DNA of 19,588 nt from the NCBI GenBank assembly GCA_035642125.1, contig DASQSZ010000019.1, positions 1 to 19,588 of the forward strand, read 5' to 3'. The translations under genes and the position numbers were made by a program. The notes beneath the pieces are model-generated. The model did no database searches. It was not told where the DNA came from and was given only the letters and a program-made list of their open reading frames with translations. Position 1 is the stretch's first letter; each line of letters starts with the position of its first letter. The DNA is from CALAED01 sp937891035 (GTDB lineage: Bacteria > Actinomycetota > Actinomycetes > Streptosporangiales > Streptosporangiaceae). Shown in pieces: positions 6,362-13,103 of the stretch.

Positions 6362-7726
6362 TCAGCCGGGTCCGCGGTGCCCGGGAGGGGCGGTGTGGGG
6401 GGGAGGTCGCCGGCCGTACGGAGGCCCGCCCGGGGGCGGTGGTCCTTGGCCGGGGGGCGGGGGGTAGGACGGCGGTGCGGGCGGCGGGGCGCCGAACTGG
6501 CTCGGCGGGCCGAACTGTTGCTGTGGCGGCACCGCATATGCCGGGGCCGGCTTGCGACGTCGGAGCGCGACCAGCATGACGATGCCGACAGCGAGAACGA
6601 GGACGACGGCGGCGCCGGTGAGCGCCATTCCCGAGCCGATGCCGCCACTGCTCGACGATGGGTTCTGGCCCGCGGCCGGCGCCTGGGTCACCTGACGCTG
6701 CTGCTGGGCACGCTGGGCCTTCCACTCGTCGAGCGCGGCGTAGACCGGGTTGGGCGCCGAGGCCGGTACGTTCGCGGTGAGCGCCTTGTCGGCGATGATC
6801 AGGCCGTGGCCGGTCTGGTCGTCCCTGCCCTTCGGCCCCACGTCCCTCGCGGTGTTGATGAGCCGCTGGACGACCTGACGAGCGGGCATGTCGGGATACC
6901 TGGCGCGGATCAGCGCCACGACGCCAGACGTCAGCGCCGTCGCCTGGCTGGTCCCGTAACCATTGTGGTAGAGGCGACCGTCCTTGCCGATCGAGCCGAC
7001 CTGGGCTCCCGGCGCGGCCACCGCCACATAGTCCTTGCGCTGGGTCGCCACCCACGGCTTGAGCCCCTGGGCCTGGATCGCGCCCACCGCGACCACGCCC
7101 GGGCACCCGGCGGGGAACGCCGAGAAGTTGTTGCGGTCCCCCGAGTTCCCGGAGCCGGCGACGAGGACTGCGTCGCGTTCCGCTGCGTAGACGACGGCGT
7201 CCGCGACGACGGCTGGACACGGTGGGTCGCCGCTCCACTCCGCGGCGATCGACATGCTGATGACCTTGGCGCCATGGTCGGCGGCGAAGCGGATGCCGCT
7301 GGCGATACGGTCGGGATCGTCGCTGATGGTCGCGATGGGGAGAATCTTGGCCTCCGGAGCGACCCCCACCCAGCCCGTACGCCGCCCTTGGGCGGCGATC
7401 AGGCTGGCCATCCCCGTGCCGTGACCGGCGCCCGGATCGTGATCGACCATCCCGCGATCGCCTGGGCGTTCGAAGTCCTTGCCGGGTATTACGGAGCCGT
7501 CGAGATCGGGCACCGCGGCATTGACGCCGGTGTCGATGATGGCGACGGTGACGCCCCGGCCTTGGGTGAGCGGCCACACATCCTGCTGAAGCGCCCAGCC
7601 GGAGAACCACCACTCTTCCTTATGGGGACCCGGGACAGCGGCCGCTGGACTCGCGATACAGGCGGCTATGAGCGCGCCCGCCGCCGTAGCCGTGCCCACA
7701 GCTTTCCGCCATTGTGCTCGTCGCAC
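6362..7726 (-). CDS. Mycosin, type VII secretion-associated S8 serine protease (MycP-like)
   Basis: 454 residues. A signal peptide (about 1-30) precedes a subtilisin domain with catalytic D65 (AIIDTGV), H102 (GHGTGMA) and S260 (GTSQAT), plus oxyanion N194 (GSGNSGD). C170 and C208 are likely disulphide partners. One C-terminal transmembrane helix lies at about 367-388, then RRRKP and a Pro-rich cytosolic tail of about 65 residues. Mycosins stabilise ESX complexes and cleave some substrates at the outer face of the membrane. The start is GTG with AAGGAG at 7-nt spacing. It lies 37 bp after the WXG/PPE-like gene. The tail coding sequence has a C7 run (6397-6403) and two C6 runs (6452-6457, 6459-6464). 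The frame beyond the stop continues into the deaminase remnant. Confidence 0.92.
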   Translation of the reverse strand: MRRAQWRKAVGTATAAGALIAACIASPAAAVPGPHKEEWWFSGWALQQDVWPLTQGRGVTVAIIDTGVNAAVPDLDGSVIPGKDFERPGDRGMVDHDPGAGHGTGMASLIAAQGRRTGWVGVAPEAKILPIATISDDPDRIASGIRFAADHGAKVISMSIAAEWSGDPPCPAVVADAVVYAAERDAVLVAGSGNSGDRNNFSAFPAGCPGVVAVGAIQAQGLKPWVATQRKDYVAVAAPGAQVGSIGKDGRLYHNGYGTSQATALTSGVVALIRARYPDMPARQVVQRLINTARDVGPKGRDDQTGHGLIIADKALTANVPASAPNPVYAALDEWKAQRAQQQRQVTQAPAAGQNPSSSSGGIGSGMALTGAAVVLVLAVGIVMLVALRRRKPAPAYAVPPQQQFGPPSQFGAPPPAPPSYPPPPGQGPPPPGGPPYGRRPPPHTAPPGHRGPG

Positions 7727-7763
7727 TCAACCACTCCTTCGCCGCCGCGTCATGGCGCCATTC

Positions 7764-8894
7764 TCAGTGGTCACCAATCACGGGAGGGGCGATATCGCCA
7801 TCGGCGGTCCAGACGTCCTCGTCTTCGGTCAGCCAGGTCGAACGCTCGCGCTCCTCTTCGTCATTGCCGCCCTGCCCGCCGCCGGCGCCCATAGGACCAC
7901 CAGGGCCACCCAGACCGGCCTTGCCGCCGGTGCGGTCGCCTGCGGAGCCCGAACGACCGCCCCGGCCGAAGCCGGCCGAGCCCGGCGCACCCATGCCGAG
8001 AACGCCACCGGGACCGCCCGTGCCGACGCCGCCGCCAAGACCGCCCGCCGCTCCCGCGCCGCCGCCGAGGCCGCCGGCACCGAACGGATCGGGGCCGATC
8101 CCGCCACCGGCTCCAGCGAGATCGGTACCGCCCGCGCCGGGCAGACCGGCGCCCCCGGAGGGAGGAAGCCCGGTGCCTCCATCGGTCGGATCGGGCAAGT
8201 CGCTCCCAGGGCGGCCGGGCAAGGTGTCGGTCGGAGTACGCGTATCGGCGCCGTCCCACGCGGATAGATCGGATGTGTTATCAAGCTGGGGGACGGAAGG
8301 AACGCTCGGCAGCGTCCCTGTCCTGCTCGGGTCGCGGGTGCCAAAGTCATCCTTCTCCCCGATGTCGCCAACCTCCTTTAGCGGGGGCGGGAGGTCCTTG
8401 GTGATGCTCTCGGGCATGGCGTTGTAGCCCTCCACGAGGCGGTGGTCCATACGGTCGAGCAGTTCGAGCGCCGCCTTGTCGTCGCCGCCGGTGCGGATGA
8501 GGCCGTCGCCCATACTCTGGCCCTGGTCCTTGTACCACGGCAGGATCTCCGTGCCCAGCCAGGTGTAGGTGCGGCCAGTCGCCTCGCTCTTTTCCTCCAG
8601 TTCCGCCGCGGTGGTGTTCAGCTGCCCGAGCTGTTTCAGCGCCGTCTGCGCGTTCTCGCCGCTCCACGCGTCAGTGATGCGCCGGGCGTGTTCGTGCAGC
8701 CCGTCCGTCGCCGTGGCGAGGGCGTTCGCGGCGGCGATGTAGGCCTGTCCGACCGCTTCCACATGCTCCGGCTGCATGGAGCTGAGCATCGCCTTCACCG
8801 ACTCCAGAGTGAAGCCGCCGCCACCGGTCGTCGCGTAGTCCGGGACGTAGGGGCAGCGGTTACGGATGTAAAACGTGCCCTTGTTGTCGGCCAT
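7764..8894 (-). CDS. WXG100/PPE-like type VII secretion protein with Gly-rich C-terminus
   Basis: 376 residues. Residues 28-135 are helical with AWSGENAQTAL at about 76-86, the W-x-G turn of the WXG100 hairpin. A linker follows with many Pro and Asp residues, then about 110 residues of Gly-rich repeats (GAGGLGGGAGAAGGLGGG type). The protein ends in an acidic, aromatic tail beginning STWLTEDEDVW. There is no signal peptide, as expected for a substrate exported as a folded helical dimer. The ATG at 8894 is preferred: AGGAGG is 10 nt upstream, whereas the in-frame GTG at 8903 touches that ribosome site. It lies between the small WXG-like gene and mycosin, with gaps of 30 and 37 bp, so it is cotranscribed. 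The family assignment is good; the precise role is unknown. Confidence 0.82.
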   Translation of the reverse strand: MADNKGTFYIRNRCPYVPDYATTGGGGFTLESVKAMLSSMQPEHVEAVGQAYIAAANALATATDGLHEHARRITDAWSGENAQTALKQLGQLNTTAAELEEKSEATGRTYTWLGTEILPWYKDQGQSMGDGLIRTGGDDKAALELLDRMDHRLVEGYNAMPESITKDLPPPLKEVGDIGEKDDFGTRDPSRTGTLPSVPSVPQLDNTSDLSAWDGADTRTPTDTLPGRPGSDLPDPTDGGTGLPPSGGAGLPGAGGTDLAGAGGGIGPDPFGAGGLGGGAGAAGGLGGGVGTGGPGGVLGMGAPGSAGFGRGGRSGSAGDRTGGKAGLGGPGGPMGAGGGQGGNDEEERERSTWLTEDEDVWTADGDIAPPVIGDH

Positions 8895-8924
8895 GAGTGT
8901 CACCCCTCCTGTTCGCGGTCAGCC

Positions 8925-9404
8925 TCAGAACCGGCCCGTCGAGTCGGTCGTGGGAACACGGCCTGGCGACGTGGAACCCGTGTAGGCGCTCGCGGCGGTG
9001 GCTGTGCTGTACTCCTCGGCCTTTCGGTAGTTGCCCGCCTGCCTGTACAGCTTGTAGATCACCGTCCGGTAGCCCGTCTGCAGCTCCTGGTAGTACTGGG
9101 TGAAGCCCTCCATCGCCTTCTGTGCTAACCCGGCGAACTCCGTGCCTCCCCGCGACCAACTCACGTGCTGCGTGGTGATCGGAGCCATCGACGTGACCCC
9201 GTTGAGAGCGGTCTCCAACTCGCGCAGATCCTGCTCCATGGCCACTGCGATCGCGTTCAACCGGTCGGTGTCGACCCGGTACCCGGTGCCCACATCGTCG
9301 ACGCTGTAGCTCCAGGGCCGGTTGGCTGAGCGGTGCGTTCCCGGGCTGTTGTAGCGCGACAGGTCATTTTGGTTGCTTGAACCGTCGGCGGCGTAGTCGC
9401 CCAT
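8925..9404 (-). CDS. Small WXG100-like protein with YxxxE export motif
   Basis: 159 residues. After a polar N-terminal tail of about 40 residues, two amphipathic helices (about 45-70 and 90-125) flank a turn containing SWSRGGTEF (82-90), a W-centred variant of the WXG turn. The second helix is followed by NYRKAEEYS, which contains Y-R-K-A-E (126-130), matching the YxxxD/E signal used for type VII export. It is first in the operon and the likely partner of the larger WXG/PPE-like protein. The ATG at 9404 has GGGGGA at 8-nt spacing; a GTG at 9419 is the alternative. The helical-hairpin reading is by eye; no closer family name is justified. Confidence 0.75.
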   Translation of the reverse strand: MGDYAADGSSNQNDLSRYNSPGTHRSANRPWSYSVDDVGTGYRVDTDRLNAIAVAMEQDLRELETALNGVTSMAPITTQHVSWSRGGTEFAGLAQKAMEGFTQYYQELQTGYRTVIYKLYRQAGNYRKAEEYSTATAASAYTGSTSPGRVPTTDSTGRF

Positions 9405-9489
9405 GCGTTGGTCCCCCACAAAACGATCTCTACGTCCTCGCGGCGGGAGCTATGACGCGCAGGGCCGCCACGTGATTTCCCACCGTAAC

Positions 9490-9527
9490 CACATCATTGC
9501 ATAGATGTGCCCGCTTGAGTAAAGCGG
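9490..9527. promoter_or_regulatory. Two inverted repeats upstream of the type VII operon
   Basis: CACATC-8 nt-GATGTG (9490-9509) and CCGCTT-GAGTA-AAGCGG (9511-9527) lie in tandem about 85-125 bp before the first gene of the minus-strand operon. No clean -35/-10 pair with correct spacing could be assigned. They may be operator sites or transcript leader hairpins. Confidence 0.3.
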
Positions 9528-9626
9528 TTAGTTTCCGTAAAGGCACCTAAACACCGAAACAGGAAATCGTTCCAGCACGGTGTGTGACCTGCGAAAAGGC
9601 ACCAGATCGAATTTCGGGCTTGCCAA

Positions 9627-9646
9627 ATATCGACCTTCGTCGATGT
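9627..9646 (-). terminator. Weak hairpin beyond the FAH hydrolase gene
   Basis: ATATCGAC-CTTC-GTCGATGT forms an 8-bp stem including one G-T wobble with a 4-nt loop. It starts 31 bp past the stop of the last gene of the gentisate operon. On the minus strand it is followed by TTTGGC, a poor T-tract, so termination would be modest. Confidence 0.4.
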
Positions 9647-9676
9647 CTGTAACGGCGCGGGGTGTCAAGTTTAGAG

Positions 9677-10543
9677 TCAGTGGACGTGCAAGTGCATTTC
9701 GCCGATGCGGGTGATGCTGGTGACGAGGGTGTCGCCGGGGCTGATGGGGCCGACGCCGGGCGGGGCGCCGGTGAAGATGAGGTCGCCGGGCAGCAGGGTC
9801 ATGACCGACGAGGCGTAGGCGACGATCGCCGGCACCTTGGTGATCATCGTCGAGGTGTGGACGTGCTGGCGTTCGGCGCCGTTCACGGACAGGCGGATGT
9901 CGAGGTCGGCCGGGTCGCCGACCTCGTCGGCGGTGACGAGGTACGGGCCGAGCGGGCTGAACGTGTCGTACGACTTGCGGCGTGAGCGGTCGCCCTCGCC
10001 GCGTACGGTCATGTCGAGGCCGAGCGTGTAGCCGGCGACGTGGTCGAGGGCGGAGGACTCCGGGATGTCCTTGCCGCCGGCTCCCATGACGACCACGAGT
10101 TCGGACTCGTGGTGGACCTCGTGGCCGGCCTCGAGGACGGCGGGCGGGAGCACGATGTCGTCGGCGGGGCCGCAAATGGCCGACGGGGCCTTGAGGAAGA
10201 TGTCGAAGTTCATCATCCATGACTCGACCCGGCCGAGGGTGCGTTCCTGGACGCCGTGCATCTCCGCGACGTGGTCGGCGTAATTGCTGGCGGCCGCCAC
10301 GATCTTGGACGGGTTGAGCGCCGGAGCAAGGAGGCGTACAGCGTCGAGCGGGACGGGCGGGCGCTCTTTGGCCGCGCGCTCCAGTTCGCCGCGGATGGAG
10401 GGGAGGTCGCGGCACAGCCGGCGCCACCAGCCGGCGGTCAGCGGGTCCGGGTCGTACGGCCAGGGGAGCGCCGCGGTGACGTCGGCCACCCCCTCGGAGG
10501 TGACGACGCCGAGGCGATGATCGTCGAAGATCGCCAGCTTCAT
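9677..10543 (-). CDS. FAH-family hydrolase (fumarylpyruvate or maleylpyruvate hydrolase)
   Basis: 288 residues. The FAH domain shows the catalytic-site region SNYADHVAEM (H91), the metal ligands E146 and E148 in HHESELVVVMG, and D177 in GYTLGLDMTVR. The end reads PGDLIFTGAPPGVGPISPGD, typical of the family. In this operon it should hydrolyse the ring-fission product of gentisate, giving pyruvate plus fumarate or maleate. The ATG overlaps the TGA of the dioxygenase gene by one base (TGATG), indicating translational coupling. No maleylpyruvate isomerase is present in the window, so either isomer may be the substrate. The fold and motifs are seen; the substrate is inferred from the neighbour. 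Confidence 0.9.
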   Translation of the reverse strand: MKLAIFDDHRLGVVTSEGVADVTAALPWPYDPDPLTAGWWRRLCRDLPSIRGELERAAKERPPVPLDAVRLLAPALNPSKIVAAASNYADHVAEMHGVQERTLGRVESWMMNFDIFLKAPSAICGPADDIVLPPAVLEAGHEVHHESELVVVMGAGGKDIPESSALDHVAGYTLGLDMTVRGEGDRSRRKSYDTFSPLGPYLVTADEVGDPADLDIRLSVNGAERQHVHTSTMITKVPAIVAYASSVMTLLPGDLIFTGAPPGVGPISPGDTLVTSITRIGEMHLHVH

Positions 10544-11697
10544 CAGGACGGCCGGAAGGTCGAGGTGATGATCTGCGGTTCGCTGAGCACCTGCTCTCGG
10601 TAGACGCCGAGGGCGCGCAGCACCGGAGCGTCGCCGATGCTGAAGAGATCGGCCTGCGCGGTGGCGTGGTGGTCGACGGGGGTCCACGACGGGACCGCGA
10701 ACATGTCACCCGCGCGCCAGTCGAAGCGTTGTCCGCCCATGACGCTGTGGCCTTCGCCGCGGAACACGACGTAGACCATGTTGCCGGCGCGGCGTACGGG
10801 GAGGGTGCCGTGGCCGGCGGCGATCCGGTGCATGCCGCAGGCCAGCGTGGGCAGCACGCTGGTGCCCGTCTCGGGGTTGGTGAACTCGACGCTGACCGCG
10901 TGCTGTCCGGTGGTGGCGGCCAGCCGGGTGAGCTCGGCGTCAGTGTCGGCCCACCGGTAGATCAGCAACGGGGACGAGATCGGTTCGGTCGCCTCGGTGA
11001 CCTGGTCGGGGGTGAATCGGCCCGGCGTCGTGCGGTACGCCCGTTCCGATGTGTTGTGCTCGCCCCTCACCGGCTGTCGCTGATCGGGGTACGGCTCGAA
11101 GAAGACGGCGTCCAGGGCCTGGATCATCGGCAGGTCGAGGCCGTCGAACCAGAACATGGTCTCGTCGCCGCCGTTGACGTGGTCGTGCCAGGCCCACGCC
11201 GGCGTGAGGATCAGGTCGCCCGGGCCCATGTCGCACGCGTCGCCGTCCACCGTCGTCCAGACGCCTTCGCCGTCGAGGACGAACCTGATGGCACCCGGGG
11301 TGTGCCGGTGGGCGGGCGCCGACTCGCGCGGTCCCAGACATTGGATCGCGCCCCACAGCGTGCCGGCCGCGTATGGGCGGCCGCCCAGACCGGGATTGAC
11401 CAGCGACAGCACGCGCCGTTCGCCGCCGCGCTCCACCGGGACCAGGCGGATCGCCCGCTCGGCCAGCGGCCGCATCGTCGCGGCCGGCCACAGCCAGGGC
11501 ACCGCGGCCGGCCGTGGTTCTGGCGGCAGCAGGTCCTCGGTGATGGTCCACAGGGGTTGCAGCCGGGCGGCGGCCAGATCGGCGTAGAGTGCCTCCAGTT
11601 CCGGCTCGCCGTGCTCGGCCGGCCGCCGCCGCTCCTTCCGCTCCTCCTCCTCCTCCTGCTGCTGCTGCTGAGCGGCGTGCCTGTTGTCGACTGTCAT
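10543..11697 (-). CDS. Gentisate 1,2-dioxygenase (bicupin)
   Basis: 384 residues. The first cupin carries LGPRESAPAHRHTPGAIRFV with H130 and H132 and then WAWHDHVN with H171, the Fe(II) 3-His site of this family. GEGVWTTVDGDACDMGPGDL and WFDGLDLP are characteristic of gentisate dioxygenases. The second, metal-free cupin follows (about 265-365). The enzyme opens gentisate between C1 and C2 to maleylpyruvate in the cytosol. The ATG at 11697 has GGAGAGGAG about 10 nt upstream. It lies 47 bp behind the monooxygenase and is coupled to the hydrolase. Oddity: residues 10-25 are a Q5-E5-RKERRR low-complexity run encoded by a pure trinucleotide repeat. The family call is firm. Confidence 0.93.
   Translation of the reverse strand: MTVDNRHAAQQQQQEEEEERKERRRPAEHGEPELEALYADLAAARLQPLWTITEDLLPPEPRPAAVPWLWPAATMRPLAERAIRLVPVERGGERRVLSLVNPGLGGRPYAAGTLWGAIQCLGPRESAPAHRHTPGAIRFVLDGEGVWTTVDGDACDMGPGDLILTPAWAWHDHVNGGDETMFWFDGLDLPMIQALDAVFFEPYPDQRQPVRGEHNTSERAYRTTPGRFTPDQVTEATEPISSPLLIYRWADTDAELTRLAATTGQHAVSVEFTNPETGTSVLPTLACGMHRIAAGHGTLPVRRAGNMVYVVFRGEGHSVMGGQRFDWRAGDMFAVPSWTPVDHHATAQADLFSIGDAPVLRALGVYREQVLSEPQIITSTFRPS
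11641..11670 (-). repeat. (CAG)5(GAG)5 trinucleotide tract inside the dioxygenase gene
   Basis: On the coding strand, five CAG codons are followed by five GAG codons, giving QQQQQEEEEE near the N-terminus. It is pure at the nucleotide level, so it can expand or contract in steps of three without breaking the frame. There is no start codon just after it, so it cannot simply be untranslated leader. Confidence 0.9.
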
Positions 11698-11744
11698 TGG
11701 TTGTGTGCTCCTCTCCGGGGATCCGGTTCGGAAACGTCGGGTCG

Positions 11745-13046
11745 TCAGGGCCGCGGCGGCGCCGTGGCGATCGCGGTCAGCTCGTCCGGCGGCCGGCCGA
11801 TGCCGAAGCGGCGCACGCTTTCCAGCAGGGACACTCGCCGCATGTACGCGCGGGACCGGGCGGGATCGGCCGCGGTCGCCCGCATCTCCTCCTGGCTCGC
11901 GCGCCGCCGCGCCGCGTCCGTCTCCTTCAGGCGTTCGGTGTTGCGCTGGGTGTCGGCCTGGACGTACTCCACCGCGATCCGCCGCCGTACGGCGTCGTAC
12001 GCGGACAACTCGGCCTCCGGGTCGGTCTCGCCCGCCCGGATGCGTGCGATTCTCGCCGCGACGTCCATCACGTCGTGGATACCACTGTTGAGGCCGACTC
12101 CGCCGATCGGGCTGTTGATGTGGGCGGCGTCCCCGGCGATGACGATGTTGCCGACCCGGAACGTCGTGGCGACCCGCTGGTGCACGTTGTAGATCTGGTG
12201 GTCGACGATCGGGTAGCCGCCGGGGCGGGGCGCCACCGCCTGCAGCTGTTCCTGCAGGCGTGCCGGATCGGTGGCGGCGGGCGACTCGCCGGGCGGCACC
12301 GGGTACAGCACCCGCCACGACTCGGGCGTGTGCAGGATGAACAGCCACTGCTCGGGGTCGGCGACGTAGTTGACGTCGGCGATGCCGGGCAGCATCGTAC
12401 GCAGGTCCACGGATGTGCTGACGATGACGAACCGTTCCGGATAGGTGTGGCCGGGGAAATCGATGCCCAGGACTTGGCGGACTGTGCTGGCCGCGCCGTC
12501 GGCGCCGATCAGGTGGCTGCCCCGCAGCACCCGCTCGCCGCGCGGCGTCCTGACCGTGGCGGCGACGCCGCCTGCCGTGGTGGCCACATCGGTGACTCTG
12601 CTGCCGAAGAGCAATTCAACGCCGTGGCCGGCCACCGCGCGCAGCCGTTCGTACAGCATCCGCACCAGGTGCTGCTGGTTCAGCTGCAGCCGGTACGGGA
12701 AACGCGTCTCGTCCGACAACAGGCCGAAGTCGAACGCGGCGATCAGGCCGTCCGCGCGGTCACGGAAGTGATAGATCGGGACGACAAGTCCTTCGGCGTG
12801 CATTTGCGGCGTCACGCCGATGTCGTCGAGCAACTCCAGCGTGGCGGCGTGGAAGGTGGACGCCCGCCAGTCCGTCTTGGGGACCGCCTCGGCCTCGACG
12901 ACGATGACGGGCACGCCGTCTCGTGCCAGCCGCGCCGCCGCCGTCATGCCGACCGGGCCGGCCCCGGCGACGATGACGGGCAGATCGGATGGACCGGATG
13001 GAGCCGATAGAGCGTTGGACGATGGGCGCCGCGGGCCGGTGACCAT
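11745..13046 (-). CDS. FAD-dependent aromatic monooxygenase (class A)
   Basis: 433 residues. The FAD fold starts with PVIVAGAGPVGMTAAARLA (GxGxxG at 28-33). The DG motif is in LIGADGAASTVR (183-184) and the GD motif in IVIAGDAAHINSPIGGVGLN (305-309). The order and spacing fit NAD(P)H-dependent flavoprotein hydroxylases of the FAD_binding_3 type. In this operon it should produce gentisate from a hydroxybenzoate such as 3-hydroxybenzoate or salicylate; the sequence does not decide which. An in-frame ATG at 13091 has AGGGGA at 6 nt, but it would add a poorly protein-like 15 residues and leave only 12 bp to the divergent regulator, so 13046 is preferred despite lacking a clear ribosome site. Confidence 0.85.
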   Translation of the reverse strand: MVTGPRRPSSNALSAPSGPSDLPVIVAGAGPVGMTAAARLARDGVPVIVVEAEAVPKTDWRASTFHAATLELLDDIGVTPQMHAEGLVVPIYHFRDRADGLIAAFDFGLLSDETRFPYRLQLNQQHLVRMLYERLRAVAGHGVELLFGSRVTDVATTAGGVAATVRTPRGERVLRGSHLIGADGAASTVRQVLGIDFPGHTYPERFVIVSTSVDLRTMLPGIADVNYVADPEQWLFILHTPESWRVLYPVPPGESPAATDPARLQEQLQAVAPRPGGYPIVDHQIYNVHQRVATTFRVGNIVIAGDAAHINSPIGGVGLNSGIHDVMDVAARIARIRAGETDPEAELSAYDAVRRRIAVEYVQADTQRNTERLKETDAARRRASQEEMRATAADPARSRAYMRRVSLLESVRRFGIGRPPDELTAIATAPPRP

Positions 13047-13056
13047 GGGTAATAAC

Positions 13057-13086
13057 GTGACATAAGTTCCGTCAAAACGAAAGAAT
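13057..13086 (+). promoter_or_regulatory. Candidate promoter and operator of the divergent IclR/monooxygenase pair
   Basis: On the plus strand, GTGACA (13057-13062) and AAGAAT (13081-13086) are 18 bp apart and resemble -35 and -10 elements at 5 of 6 and 4 of 6 positions. Inside this unit lies TTCCGT-CAAA-ACGAAA (13067-13082), an inverted repeat matching at 5 of 6 positions and of the general size bound by IclR dimers. The position suggests autoregulation of the IclR gene and control of the catabolic operon from one site. Confidence 0.5.
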
Positions 13087-13103
13087 GGCATTAGGATTCC
13101 CCT

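Noticed and set aside
6377..7894. Plus-strand open frame opposite mycosin
   Set aside because: Antisense shadow; the mycosin frame has the complete Asp-His-Ser triad, signal peptide and membrane helix.
7764..8200. Gly-rich repeats as a PE_PGRS-type or collagen-like protein
   Set aside because: The repeats are irregular and belong to the C-terminal half of a WXG100-like protein; no strict GGX or GXY periodicity.
13047..13091. Start of the monooxygenase at ATG 13091 with AGGGGA ribosome site
   Set aside because: It would leave 12 bp to the divergent IclR start and translate the A/T-rich promoter-like segment into a non-conserved peptide; not fully excluded.
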